A stretch of 6,384 bases of DNA from an uncultured Gemmatimonadota bacterium. Lineage in GTDB: Bacteria; Gemmatimonadota; Gemmatimonadetes; Gemmatimonadales; Gemmatimonadaceae. Below, piece by piece: positions 1-4,488 of this stretch. The notes below the pieces were generated by a model that searched no databases, had not been told where the DNA came from, and worked only from the letters and a program-made list of their open reading frames with translations. The stretch lies in assembly GCA_903894655.1 (NCBI GenBank), contig CAITQY010000608.1, positions 1 through 6,384 on the forward strand, given 5' to 3'. Numbering within the stretch: position 1 is the first letter of the stretch; each line of letters begins with the position of its first letter. Both the position numbers and the translations under genes were made by a program.

Positions 1-52
1 CGTGATCGACGTCCTGGAACTGCTGGCCGCGGGCGAGTCCAAGGAGCAGATC
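1..52 (+). pseudogene. DUF433 gene fragment (C-terminal domain, cut at both ends)
   Basis: The first 52 bases match 4264-4315 at 51 of 52 positions, with one silent third-position change at 40. They encode the stretch VIDVLELLAAGESKEQI of the second DUF433 domain of the gene at 3944-4408 (its residues 108-124). After CAGATC at 47-52 the homology stops: the reading frame runs on without the conserved DFPDLE segment that should follow, into non-DUF433 sequence up to a stop near 259. The gene may extend left of the window, so the 5' part could be present there. DUF433 proteins are small winged-helix-like proteins usually found as antitoxin candidates. With its last part replaced, this copy is most likely not functional. 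Confidence 0.75.
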
Positions 53-125
53 AACTCGATCTCGCGGGCCGTTCAAACTCACCACCCCAAACTTCCACTC
101 ACAACCCGAAACTCACCCGCGATCC
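47..125. repeat. Dispersed terminator-arm / AACTC repeat, left copy
   Basis: This stretch aligns with 5311-5388 with a few small gaps. Both begin CAGATCAAC, contain GCGGGCCGTTC, then a C/A-rich, G-poor tract (TTCCACTCA, then AAACTCACCC) and end GCGATCC. The right copy is the loop and 3' arm of an intrinsic terminator plus the tract that follows the M28 gene. In this left copy only the 3' arm (GCGGGCCGTT, 64-73) is present; the 5' arm is replaced by DUF433 coding sequence, so no terminator hairpin can form here. Confidence 0.7.
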
Positions 126-146
126 CGCAGTCTAAAGCCGCGGCCC

Positions 147-317
147 TTCCTTCGGGCGAGCGTAGAAAGCCGCGAGGTATCCGCCGGGGTCGTGCTCGAC
201 TACGACGCCGAGGGGCGTGTCGTCGGCATCGATATCGATCACGCCAGTCAGACGGTTGATCTGCTCCGGCTCGAATTGCAGGCTCCGCAGATGGCGGTCG
301 AACGCACGGTCGCGTAG
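147..317 (+). pseudogene. DUF2283 family protein, 5'-truncated remnant
   Basis: Frame 3 reads REVSAGVVLDYDAEGRVVGI, then a short hydrophilic tail, and stops at 315-317. The pattern E-V-x-x-G-V-V-L-D-Y-D-x-x-G-x-V-V-G-I-x-I is the hallmark of DUF2283, a roughly 60-75 residue family often encoded in TA-like pairs. The family's usual N-terminal part (YD....D.LYI) is missing: upstream of about 147 the frame continues through the AACTC repeat with no ATG. It is therefore a remnant, or a fusion with no plausible start of its own. It converges on the amidohydrolase gene with a gap of only 19 bp. The family match is by eye, and the exact left border is uncertain. Confidence 0.6.
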
Positions 318-336
318 TCACGCGAGCAGGACAGGC

Positions 337-1116
337 CTACGCGACGGATTCGCCCGCCAGTGACCATGCCTCGAGCAGCGCACGAAACTCGATGAGTACA
401 CGCTGCACCTCGGCAAACAACGACAGCCGTACGCCCGTGCGCTCGTCCATATACAGATCGCGGCGCACCTCGATCATCACCGACTGCACGCGTTGGTCTC
501 GACCGTAATACGCATTCGGCACCAACGCGCCGGCGAACGGGCGGTTCACGCCCACGCTGAAGCCGCGATCGGCGAAGAACGTGTGCACCACTTCAGCGAG
601 CTCGGCACTCGTATGCATCGCGTCGGTGCCGAGCCCGATCTCCGGCGGATCGCTGAAGTCCACCTGCGTGGGCAGCGGCGCTACCGGAAATGAGTGCGCG
701 TCGATGATGACGCAACGCCCGAACTGCTCGAGTGCGCGCGCTGCCATCGCAGCCAGGCGCTGATGATGCGGCCAGTAGTACTCGTCCATGAGCTGAGCGC
801 GCCGAGTTTCTGATACGGCACGCAGTGGCGCCCCCGAACTCGTGCGCACGTACACCGCGCCCATGCCGTGTGCCGCACCGGGCTCGTGCACATCGTCGGC
901 GAAGCGCTCCACGTCGACGACCAGCCGCGACACCGTCGCCATCACCGTCTGCGCTTCCGGAAAGCCGTCACCGTACAGCGTGTCAGTGAACCGGTCGGTG
1001 AGCCGAAGCAGCTCCGCGTCGAGCGTGTCGCGATCCACCACGAAGTCGCCGCGTGCGTCGTCGGGGATGCCGGTGGAAGCGTGCGGGATGTGCAGGAGGA
1101 GCGGGGAGCGGAGCAT
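337..1116 (-). CDS. N-formylglutamate amidohydrolase family protein
   Basis: A 259-residue protein of the N-formylglutamate amidohydrolase family, zinc-dependent enzymes related to M14 carboxypeptidases. The classic member hydrolyses N-formyl-L-glutamate to glutamate and formate in histidine breakdown. Visible motifs are LLHIPHAS (residues 7-14), DVERFADD with downstream GMG.VYVRTS.G.PLR (68-98), IIDAHSFP (137-144), a PPEIGLGT segment (157-164) and IEVRRDLYMDE (205-215). The His and acidic residues in these motifs are the likely metal and catalytic residues. The start ATG (1114-1116) puts the LLHIPHAS motif near the N-terminus, as is usual. The frame stays open upstream to about 1314, but that part overlaps the divergent toxin promoter and looks unlike protein. 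No clear Shine-Dalgarno is visible. No hut gene is adjacent, so the substrate is not proven. A broken copy of its 5' end lies at 2411-2538. Confidence 0.9.
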   Translation of the reverse strand: MLRSPLLLHIPHASTGIPDDARGDFVVDRDTLDAELLRLTDRFTDTLYGDGFPEAQTVMATVSRLVVDVERFADDVHEPGAAHGMGAVYVRTSSGAPLRAVSETRRAQLMDEYYWPHHQRLAAMAARALEQFGRCVIIDAHSFPVAPLPTQVDFSDPPEIGLGTDAMHTSAELAEVVHTFFADRGFSVGVNRPFAGALVPNAYYGRDQRVQSVMIEVRRDLYMDERTGVRLSLFAEVQRVLIEFRALLEAWSLAGESVA

Positions 1117-1254
1117 GAGTACCGTGAGAGGTGCGGTGAAGCAGAGGGCAGCCGGCGGTGGCAGAACGGCGCTCGCGTTATTCGGATGACATATGGCCGG
1201 CAGCACGGCCCGATGTTCGTCGCGCGCCGAGGAACCGCCGCCGGCGCATTGGAG

Positions 1255-1284
1255 TTGCGGTCGAGATAGCAAAACTGCTACACT
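1255..1284 (+). promoter_or_regulatory. Promoter and dyad operator of the RelE-type TA module
   Basis: A possible -35 (TTGCGG, 1255-1260) and -10 (TACACT, 1279-1284) are separated by 18 bp. Inside the spacer lies a perfect 5-bp inverted repeat, TAGCA-aaac-TGCTA (1267-1280), whose right arm overlaps the first two bases of the -10. The toxin start codon follows 11 bp downstream. The HTH protein of the pair is the obvious candidate repressor, as in other HigBA/RelBE systems. Promoter boxes are only moderate matches and were judged by eye. Confidence 0.5.
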
Positions 1285-1295
1285 GTGAGGCGTGT

Positions 1296-1769
1296 ATGGG
1301 TGAAGAGCGCGCACGGTACCGGAGGCCGCTCAAGTTCGTCCCGGGTGTGGAGAAGGCCGTGCGGACGCTGCCGGCGGACGTTCAGGACGTCTTCGGCAAA
1401 GCACTGATGGATGCGCAATACGGCGATCAGGTACCGGGCGCGCGACCGTTCGGCGAAGGTGTTCCGCGAGACGTGCTGAAGCTGGCTGAAGATGACGATG
1501 GTGAAACGTATCGGGCCGCGTTCGTCGTCGCGTTTGCAGGGGTGGTGTATTTGCTCGATGTGTTCCAGAAGAAGTCCAAGTCTGGCAAGGAAACGCCGCG
1601 GCCCGATCGTGACCGGGTGACGGCACGGTTCCACGCAGCAGCCCAGGATTACGCAACGAACAAGGCCACGTATCTGGCGGCGACAGCGGCGGCGAAGGAT
1701 GAAGCAATCGCGAAGGCGGCGGCCACGCGGCGGAGCGCGCCGGTGCAGAAGCGCGGCAAGCAGAACTAA
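1296..1769 (+). CDS. RelE/ParE-superfamily toxin, phage Gp49-like (HigB type)
   Basis: A 157-residue putative toxin resembling the phage-derived Gp49-like / HigB branch of the RelE superfamily, whose members cleave mRNA at the ribosome. Typical features in order are LKFVPGVEKAVRTLPADVQ (residues 12-30), the FGKAL helix, a long insert to LKLAEDDDGETYRA (61-74), the strand FAGVVYLLDVFQKKSKSGKE (80-99, with the family FxKKxxxG.xTP signature) and a final helix with RDRV.ARF..A..DY (105-119). The ATG at 1296 has GAGG 5 nt upstream. Residues after about 120 form an Ala/Lys/Arg-rich tail (around 38 residues) that most relatives of about 110-120 residues lack. The HTH antitoxin gene follows 26 bp later, giving the toxin-first order usual for HigBA. 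Confidence 0.85.
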   Translation: MGEERARYRRPLKFVPGVEKAVRTLPADVQDVFGKALMDAQYGDQVPGARPFGEGVPRDVLKLAEDDDGETYRAAFVVAFAGVVYLLDVFQKKSKSGKETPRPDRDRVTARFHAAAQDYATNKATYLAATAAAKDEAIAKAAATRRSAPVQKRGKQN

Positions 1770-1795
1770 GTGACTATCCCAACGGAGCGATGACG

Positions 1796-2221
1796 ATGCC
1801 GACGACACGCAAGGCGACGACTGGAGCAACGCGCGAGAAGAACAGTGCGGTGCCGGCAGCGCACGGCTGTGAGCCCGAGGCTATCACGTTCAGTCCGATG
1901 CACGACAATTTCTTCGAGGCCATGGGCCTTCCTGACGCCGCAGAGCGCCTCGCCAAAGCGGAGATGGCGTTGGCCATAGGTCGCGTCGTGAAGGCGAAGG
2001 AGTGGAGCCAGAAACACACGGCGGTGGTGCTCGGCGTCGCCGCATCGGACGTCTCGGACTTGCTACGCGGGAAATTGGCACGCTTCAGTCAAGAGCGTCT
2101 CGGGCGGTTTCTCAACGCGCTCGACATGGATCTGGTCATCCAGATCGGGCCGCGGCCGGCATGGAAGTCACACGCGAGCATCACGGTTGAACACGTAGCG
2201 CAGTTCAGTCGCGCATCGTAG
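1796..2221 (+). CDS. XRE-family HTH antitoxin (HTH_37 type) of the RelE-like toxin
   Basis: A 141-residue DNA-binding protein and probable cognate antitoxin of the upstream toxin. Residues 1-35 are low-complexity and basic. The helix-turn-helix core lies at about 59-112: IGRVVKAKEWSQKHTAVVLG, followed by VAASDVSDLLRGKLARFSQE and RLGRFLNALDMDLVIQIGPR. The QK.......VASDVSxLLRGK.xxFSxERLxRxLxALxxD layout is characteristic of HTH_37-type antitoxins paired with Gp49-like toxins. The ATG at 1796 has GGAG (1784-1787) 8 nt upstream. Another in-frame ATG at 1790 is only 2 nt from it and less likely. It should bind and neutralise the toxin and repress the shared promoter at 1255-1284. Confidence 0.85.
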   Translation: MPTTRKATTGATREKNSAVPAAHGCEPEAITFSPMHDNFFEAMGLPDAAERLAKAEMALAIGRVVKAKEWSQKHTAVVLGVAASDVSDLLRGKLARFSQERLGRFLNALDMDLVIQIGPRPAWKSHASITVEHVAQFSRAS

Positions 2222-2331
2222 CGTCGGGCATCACGCAGAAAATGGCTCAGGCGACGCTGCACTCTAAAGCGCTTTCCCACAACGGGTTAATGTCTATCGA
2301 GAAAGGAAAAGACTACCTTCTTTCTCGATAG
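2221..2331 (+). pseudogene. Possible HTH gene remnant without a start
   Basis: Directly after the antitoxin stop, frame 1 reads ASGITQKMAQATLHSKALSH, then NGLMSIEKGKDYLLSR and a TAG at 2329. The pieces GITQK.A.AT....LS and SIEKGKDYLLS resemble the two halves of an XRE domain (GLTQ..LA..T..S...LS.IEKGK). Beyond the stop the same frame reads LSVSTLQRVGEAVG (2392-2433), which resembles the closing helix of such domains. There is no start codon with a ribosome binding site, and the last part lies in what is clearly amidohydrolase antisense sequence. The resemblance may be partly chance. Confidence 0.25.
2294..2331. repeat. Perfect 12-bp inverted repeat (hairpin 1)
   Basis: CTATCGAGAAAG (2294-2305) and CTTTCTCGATAG (2320-2331) are perfect reverse complements around a 14-nt loop. 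The surroundings are notably A-rich for this window. No T-run follows the stem on either strand, so it is not a standard intrinsic terminator. It could still end transcription of the TA operon in another way, form a stable RNA structure, or be the scar of a mobile element. Confidence 0.7.
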
Positions 2332-2367
2332 CTTCGAAAAGAAAAGAATCCGCGCCATACCCACCGC

Positions 2368-2401
2368 ATACAGAAAGAAACATGGCATTCTCTTTCTGTA
2401 T
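2368..2401. repeat. Perfect 11-bp inverted repeat (hairpin 2)
   Basis: ATACAGAAAGA (2368-2378) and TCTTTCTGTAT (2391-2401) are perfect reverse complements around a 12-nt loop. It lies 36 bp after hairpin 1 and its arms share the AGAAAG core of that hairpin's arms, so the two look related. It abuts the duplicated amidohydrolase fragment that starts near 2411. Confidence 0.7.
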
Positions 2402-2410
2402 CGACATTAC

Positions 2411-2538
2411 AACGCGTCGGTGAAGCGGTCGGTAAGCCGGAGCAGCTCCGCGTCGAGCGTGTCGCAATCCACCACGAAGTCACCCAAGGCGTGGCAACTC
2501 GGCCCGATGTTCGTCGCTCGCCGAAAAAGCGCCACCGG
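2411..2538 (-). pseudogene. Duplicated, internally deleted 5' end of the amidohydrolase gene
   Basis: Two blocks match the amidohydrolase locus in order. Positions 2416-2484 match 982-1050 (63 of 69 bases) and on the minus strand read GDFVVDCDTLDAELLRLTDR, nearly identical to residues 23-42 of the intact enzyme. Positions 2500-2538 match 1206-1244 (34 of 39), the sequence upstream of that gene. The intervening 155 bp of the intact locus, including the start codon and the HIPHAS motif, is reduced to about 15 bp. The piece is therefore a non-coding relic of a second copy, with enough divergence (about 9-13 %) that the duplication is not recent. Confidence 0.8.
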
Positions 2539-2564
2539 AGGTGAATTCTGTGTAGTCAAGACTT

Positions 2565-2584
2565 TACGCGAACTGGCGTATAGG
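2565..2584 (+). promoter_or_regulatory. Candidate operator/promoter of the 2674 XRE gene
   Basis: TACGC (2565-2569) and GCGTA (2576-2580) form a 5-bp inverted repeat with a 6-nt centre. Its right arm runs into TATAGG (2579-2584), a possible -10. No convincing -35 is seen at the right distance. AAGACTTT occurs at both 2558-2565 and 2598-2605. The placement mirrors the dyads in front of the other TA genes here, which is the main reason to call it. Confidence 0.35.
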
Positions 2585-2673
2585 ATACCATTGACATAAG
2601 ACTTTGGGTTAGGCGCGAGCCGCATCGGCTGGAGGCGATGCGAACCGAGAACCCCCGTGTTCGAGGAGGCGAG

Positions 2674-3105
2674 GTGAGCGGACAGCGATACTCTCAAGAC
2701 AGAAAGGCCGAGGTACGGGCCGCGCTACAGCTGGACTCCGAGCCCGACGACGAGTTCATGGCACTGCTGGCCGAAGTCGGCGAGGGCGACGTCGCGGCGG
2801 GCCCCATGGTGCCGATCCACGCGCGAGGCTACACACCCGACGAGATCGAGGACGTCGTCATTAACGCGACGACGGGCGAGTTGCTCGCCCGAGCCCGCGG
2901 CGGCCGCACCCTCGCCAGCATCGGCGAGAAAGTCGGCGTCACTCGTGCCCGAATCCAGCAACTCGAGCGCAGCACGAATATCGAGATCGCCACCTTCGTG
3001 CGCGTCGCCAAGGCGTGCGGCTACGAAGTGAGTGTGCGTCTCCGGCCGCTTCGCCCCGGACTTCCTCCGCTCTCGGCGGTACTTGGCGCGCCTGACGCAA
3101 CGTGA
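2674..3105 (+). CDS. XRE-like HTH regulator with acidic N-terminal region, orphan antitoxin candidate
   Basis: A 143-residue protein. Residues 1-65 are acidic and unfamiliar (DSEPDDEFMALLAEVGEGD, then GYTPDEIEDVV). Residues 68-119 form a helix-turn-helix: TGELLARARGGRTLASIGEK, then VGVTRARIQQLERSTNIEIA and TFVRVAKACGYEVSVRLRP. The ending, a hydrophobic strand after the last helix, is typical of small XRE antitoxins. The chosen GTG (2674) has AGGAGG (2664-2669) 4 nt upstream. An in-frame ATG at 2638 would add 12 residues but sits only 2 nt from its GGAGG. No toxin gene is adjacent: upstream is the amidohydrolase relic and downstream about 480 bp of decayed sequence. It may be the surviving half of a TA pair or a stand-alone regulator. 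Confidence 0.75.
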   Translation: MSGQRYSQDRKAEVRAALQLDSEPDDEFMALLAEVGEGDVAAGPMVPIHARGYTPDEIEDVVINATTGELLARARGGRTLASIGEKVGVTRARIQQLERSTNIEIATFVRVAKACGYEVSVRLRPLRPGLPPLSAVLGAPDAT

Positions 3106-3140
3106 ACCTCGGCGGGACCTGTATAGTTTTTGACCGTTTC

Positions 3141-3165
3141 TATGCACGTCGTCCTGACGTGCATA
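3141..3165. promoter_or_regulatory. 25-bp perfect dyad, probable operator
   Basis: TATGCACGTC (3141-3150) and GACGTGCATA (3156-3165) are perfect 10-bp reverse complements around GTCCT. A TATAGT box at 3122-3127 and TTGACC at 3130-3135 lie just upstream, so promoter elements may be near, though no well-spaced pair is evident. No T-run follows on either strand, which argues against a terminator. A dimeric HTH repressor site is the likely reading; its regulator is unknown. Confidence 0.5.
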
Positions 3166-3201
3166 CGAATTCGGCATTTTCTTGCACGCCGATCTTCCGC
3201 C

Positions 3202-3411
3202 ATGAACGGCGACCATCCCAGCTGGTGTGGCAGCGGCCGGACGTTCAAGAAATGTCCAGGCGGGCTCGGGTCGTCGCGCTGCTCAAGAACAAAGAGTCGC
3301 GAGGACCGAGGCCCGGAACGGGCACCGGCATGGCGATGGATATCGCGGCGATCCGACGGGAGCTGGGTCTGCGTAGACGTTGCGACGGTCGCAACGCCGG
3401 CTGCCAAGTGA
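3202..3411 (+). pseudogene. Degenerate SEC-C-like motif in a short reading frame
   Basis: The ATG at 3202 opens MNGDHPSWCGSGRTFKKCPG, which resembles the SEC-C zinc-binding motif (N.PCPCGSGKKFKKCC/H) found at the ends of SecA, some type I methionine aminopeptidases and many small proteins. Two of the four expected metal ligands are absent: the first Cys is Ser, and the last Cys/His is Pro. After the motif this frame becomes Arg/Ser-rich and unlike protein, while the frame starting at 3252 (SRRARVVALLKNKE) looks better, which suggests a frameshift. No ribosome binding site precedes the ATG. Most likely a broken gene. Confidence 0.35.
3378..3396. repeat. 19-bp near-perfect palindrome
   Basis: CGTTGCGAC (3378-3386), a single G, then GTCGCAACG (3388-3396): 9-bp arms with a 1-nt centre. 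The short centre favours a protein-binding site over an RNA hairpin. The site lies about 190 bp upstream of the next XRE gene, within the decayed stretch. Confidence 0.5.
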
Positions 3412-3437
3412 ACGAATTTCGCGGATCGGACGGTTTG

Positions 3438-3477
3438 TGAATGCTTTTCGCGAGCAGTGAGCGCTTTTCCCGTGAGT
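3438..3477. repeat. Two imperfect 20-bp direct repeats
   Basis: TGAATGCTTTTCGCGAG (from 3438) and TGAGCGCTTTTCCCGTG (from 3458) repeat with a 20-bp period and share GCTTTTC. About 13 of 20 positions agree. The spacing of about two helix turns would put both on one DNA face. Possible regulatory sites, or simply a small tandem duplication. Confidence 0.35.
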
Positions 3478-3517
3478 ACGGCTTCGAGTGAGCGTGCCGC
3501 GACAGCGCAAGCTCCCG

Positions 3518-3547
3518 TAGACAGGCATCGCAAAAATGCGATAGCTT
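3518..3547 (+). promoter_or_regulatory. Promoter and dyad operator of the XRE-DUF433 operon
   Basis: TAGACA (3518-3523) is a good -35. An 18-bp spacer leads to a weak -10, TAGCTT (3542-3547). The spacer contains ATCGCA-aaaa-TGCGAT (3527-3542), a perfect 6-bp inverted repeat whose last base is the first base of the -10. Core and position match the dyad of the RelE-type module (GCA-AAAN-TGC in both). The start codon at 3586 follows at a reasonable distance, which supports that start over upstream in-frame codons. Confidence 0.5.
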
Positions 3548-3585
3548 GTCGGTGGAATCCGCATCCCTCGCCACGCTCCCCTCAG

Positions 3586-3915
3586 ATGCCTTCGCCCAAG
3601 CAGCCACCACCGAGCAACGACGGCACGGCCGCGATCGATGAGCTTTTTGGCGAGACGCCAGGCTGGGCCGACGAGATTGGCGCCGCACAGGTCGCCGTCG
3701 GCGTCGCACAGGCCATCTACGACCTTCGCGAGCGACACGGACTCACGCAAAAAACCTTGGCTGAGCGCGTCGGCACGACCCAGTCCGTCATCGCCCGCCT
3801 CGAAGACGCCGACTACGAGGGCCACTCCCTGCGCATGCTTGCGCGAATCGCGGCCGCCGTCGGCGAACACGTGACGATCGCATTCAGCGGCGAGGCCGAG
3901 CGCACGGTCGCCTAG
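3586..3915 (+). CDS. Small XRE-family HTH regulator, antitoxin-like
   Basis: A 109-residue protein. A Pro-rich N-terminus and an acidic linker (FGETPGWADEIGAAQ, residues 21-35) precede a clear HTH_3 domain at about 41-96: AQAIYDLRERHGLTQKTLAE, then RVGTTQSVIARLEDADYEGH and SLRMLARIAAAVGEHVTIAF. The order LTQ..LA..VGT.QS.IARLE is diagnostic. Such proteins usually act as antitoxin and autorepressor with a RelE/HigB toxin, but no toxin is adjacent. The ATG at 3586 has no clear Shine-Dalgarno. It is preferred because the protein then has normal length and a promoter-operator lies at 3518-3547; the frame is open further up to 3457. The DUF433 gene follows after 28 bp on the same strand and is probably co-transcribed. 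Confidence 0.8.
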   Translation: MPSPKQPPPSNDGTAAIDELFGETPGWADEIGAAQVAVGVAQAIYDLRERHGLTQKTLAERVGTTQSVIARLEDADYEGHSLRMLARIAAAVGEHVTIAFSGEAERTVA

Positions 3916-3943
3916 GCGACATGAACCCGAACGGAGTTTGTCG

Positions 3944-4408
3944 ATGACCTGGCAGGACTTCATCACAACCGACACCAGCGTGCTGGCGGGCAAGCCGGTG
4001 GTTCGCGGAACGCGCCTCGCGGCTGATTTCCTGCTTGGTCTTTTCGCCGCCGGCTGGACTCAGGAGCAGGTACTAGCGAGCTACCCGCAGATCACACCCG
4101 AGGCGCTCCGAGCAGTATTCGCCTACGCGGCGGAAGTCACGCGCAGGGTGTCTCTAGTCGGTCTCAACCCCTCGCCGATATCCTCCGCTGAGCTCCTCCA
4201 ACGCATCACGGTCCGTCCCGAACAGTGTGGCGGCCGCCCCTGCATTCGCGGGATGCGCATTCGCGTGATCGACGTCCTGGAACTGCTGGCCGCGGGCGAG
4301 TCGAAGGAGCAGATCCTCGAAGACTTTCCCGACCTGGAAGCCGACGACGTCGCGGCCTGTCTGCTGTTCGCCTCGAGACGCCTCGACCGTCCGTACGTCG
4401 TGGCATAA
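3944..4408 (+). CDS. Tandem DUF433 protein, orphan antitoxin candidate
   Basis: A 154-residue protein with two complete DUF433 domains. Domain 1 (about residues 6-66) carries AGKPVVRGTRLAADFLLGLF and GWTQEQVLASYPQITPEALR. Domain 2 (about 86-147) carries GGRPCIRGMRIRVIDVLELL and GESKEQILEDFPDLEADDVA. Each repeats the family pattern GKPxxRGTR....LxLLAxGxxxEQILxxYPxLxxEDxxA. The usual family member has one domain (about 75-110 residues) and often sits beside a DUF5615 PIN-like putative nuclease; no such gene is present. The ATG at 3944 has CGGAG 7 nt upstream; a TTG at 3938 is too close. Domain 1 is typical of one DUF433 subtype and domain 2 of another, so the gene may have arisen by fusion of two neighbours. 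A near-identical piece of domain 2 lies at 1-52. Confidence 0.85.
   Translation: MTWQDFITTDTSVLAGKPVVRGTRLAADFLLGLFAAGWTQEQVLASYPQITPEALRAVFAYAAEVTRRVSLVGLNPSPISSAELLQRITVRPEQCGGRPCIRGMRIRVIDVLELLAAGESKEQILEDFPDLEADDVAACLLFASRRLDRPYVVA
4264..4315 (+). repeat. Segment duplicated at the left window edge
   Basis: This part of the DUF433 gene matches 1-52 with a single difference (position 4303 versus 40). It ends at CAGATC (4310-4315), the same six bases that open the repeat at 5311-5316 and that form the junction at 47-52. Confidence 0.75.
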
Positions 4409-4488
4409 GCCGTGAGCACGCGTCCGCGCGTTAAGCCCTCAATGGCCTGCGTGACGCAACACGGCCCGCCCCGTCAACGCTCGCTACG

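Larger units (their letters stand above)
3106..3585. other. 480-bp stretch without an intact gene
   Basis: The gap between the two XRE genes holds no convincing complete gene. It contains a 25-bp dyad (3141-3165), a degenerate SEC-C-like short reading frame (3202-3411), a 19-bp palindrome (3378-3396), a pair of 20-bp direct repeats (3438-3477) and the operator of the next gene (3518-3547). A different frame at 3252-3440 reads MSRRARVVALLKNKE and onward, which could be the shifted continuation of the SEC-C frame. The overall picture is a decayed gene, perhaps a former partner of one of the flanking regulators. Confidence 0.5.

Noticed and set aside
2294..2331. Intrinsic terminator of the RelE-type TA operon
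   Set aside because: The stem is strong but A/T-rich at its core, with a 14-nt loop and no T-run after it on the plus strand.
2294..2401. Insertion sequence bounded by the inverted repeats
   Set aside because: The arms belong to two separate hairpins, not to one pair flanking an element, and there is no transposase or target-site duplication.
3283..3993. Long minus-strand open frame (236 codons) opposite the small XRE gene
   Set aside because: It is antisense to a gene with a clear HTH domain, is rich in Arg/Ser/Gly with no recognisable motif, and spans the decayed intergenic region. High GC makes such open frames common.
4419..4432. Terminator between the convergent DUF433 and higA genes
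   Set aside because: Only a 5-bp stem (ACGCG-tccg-CGCGT) with TTAAG after it; too weak to call.
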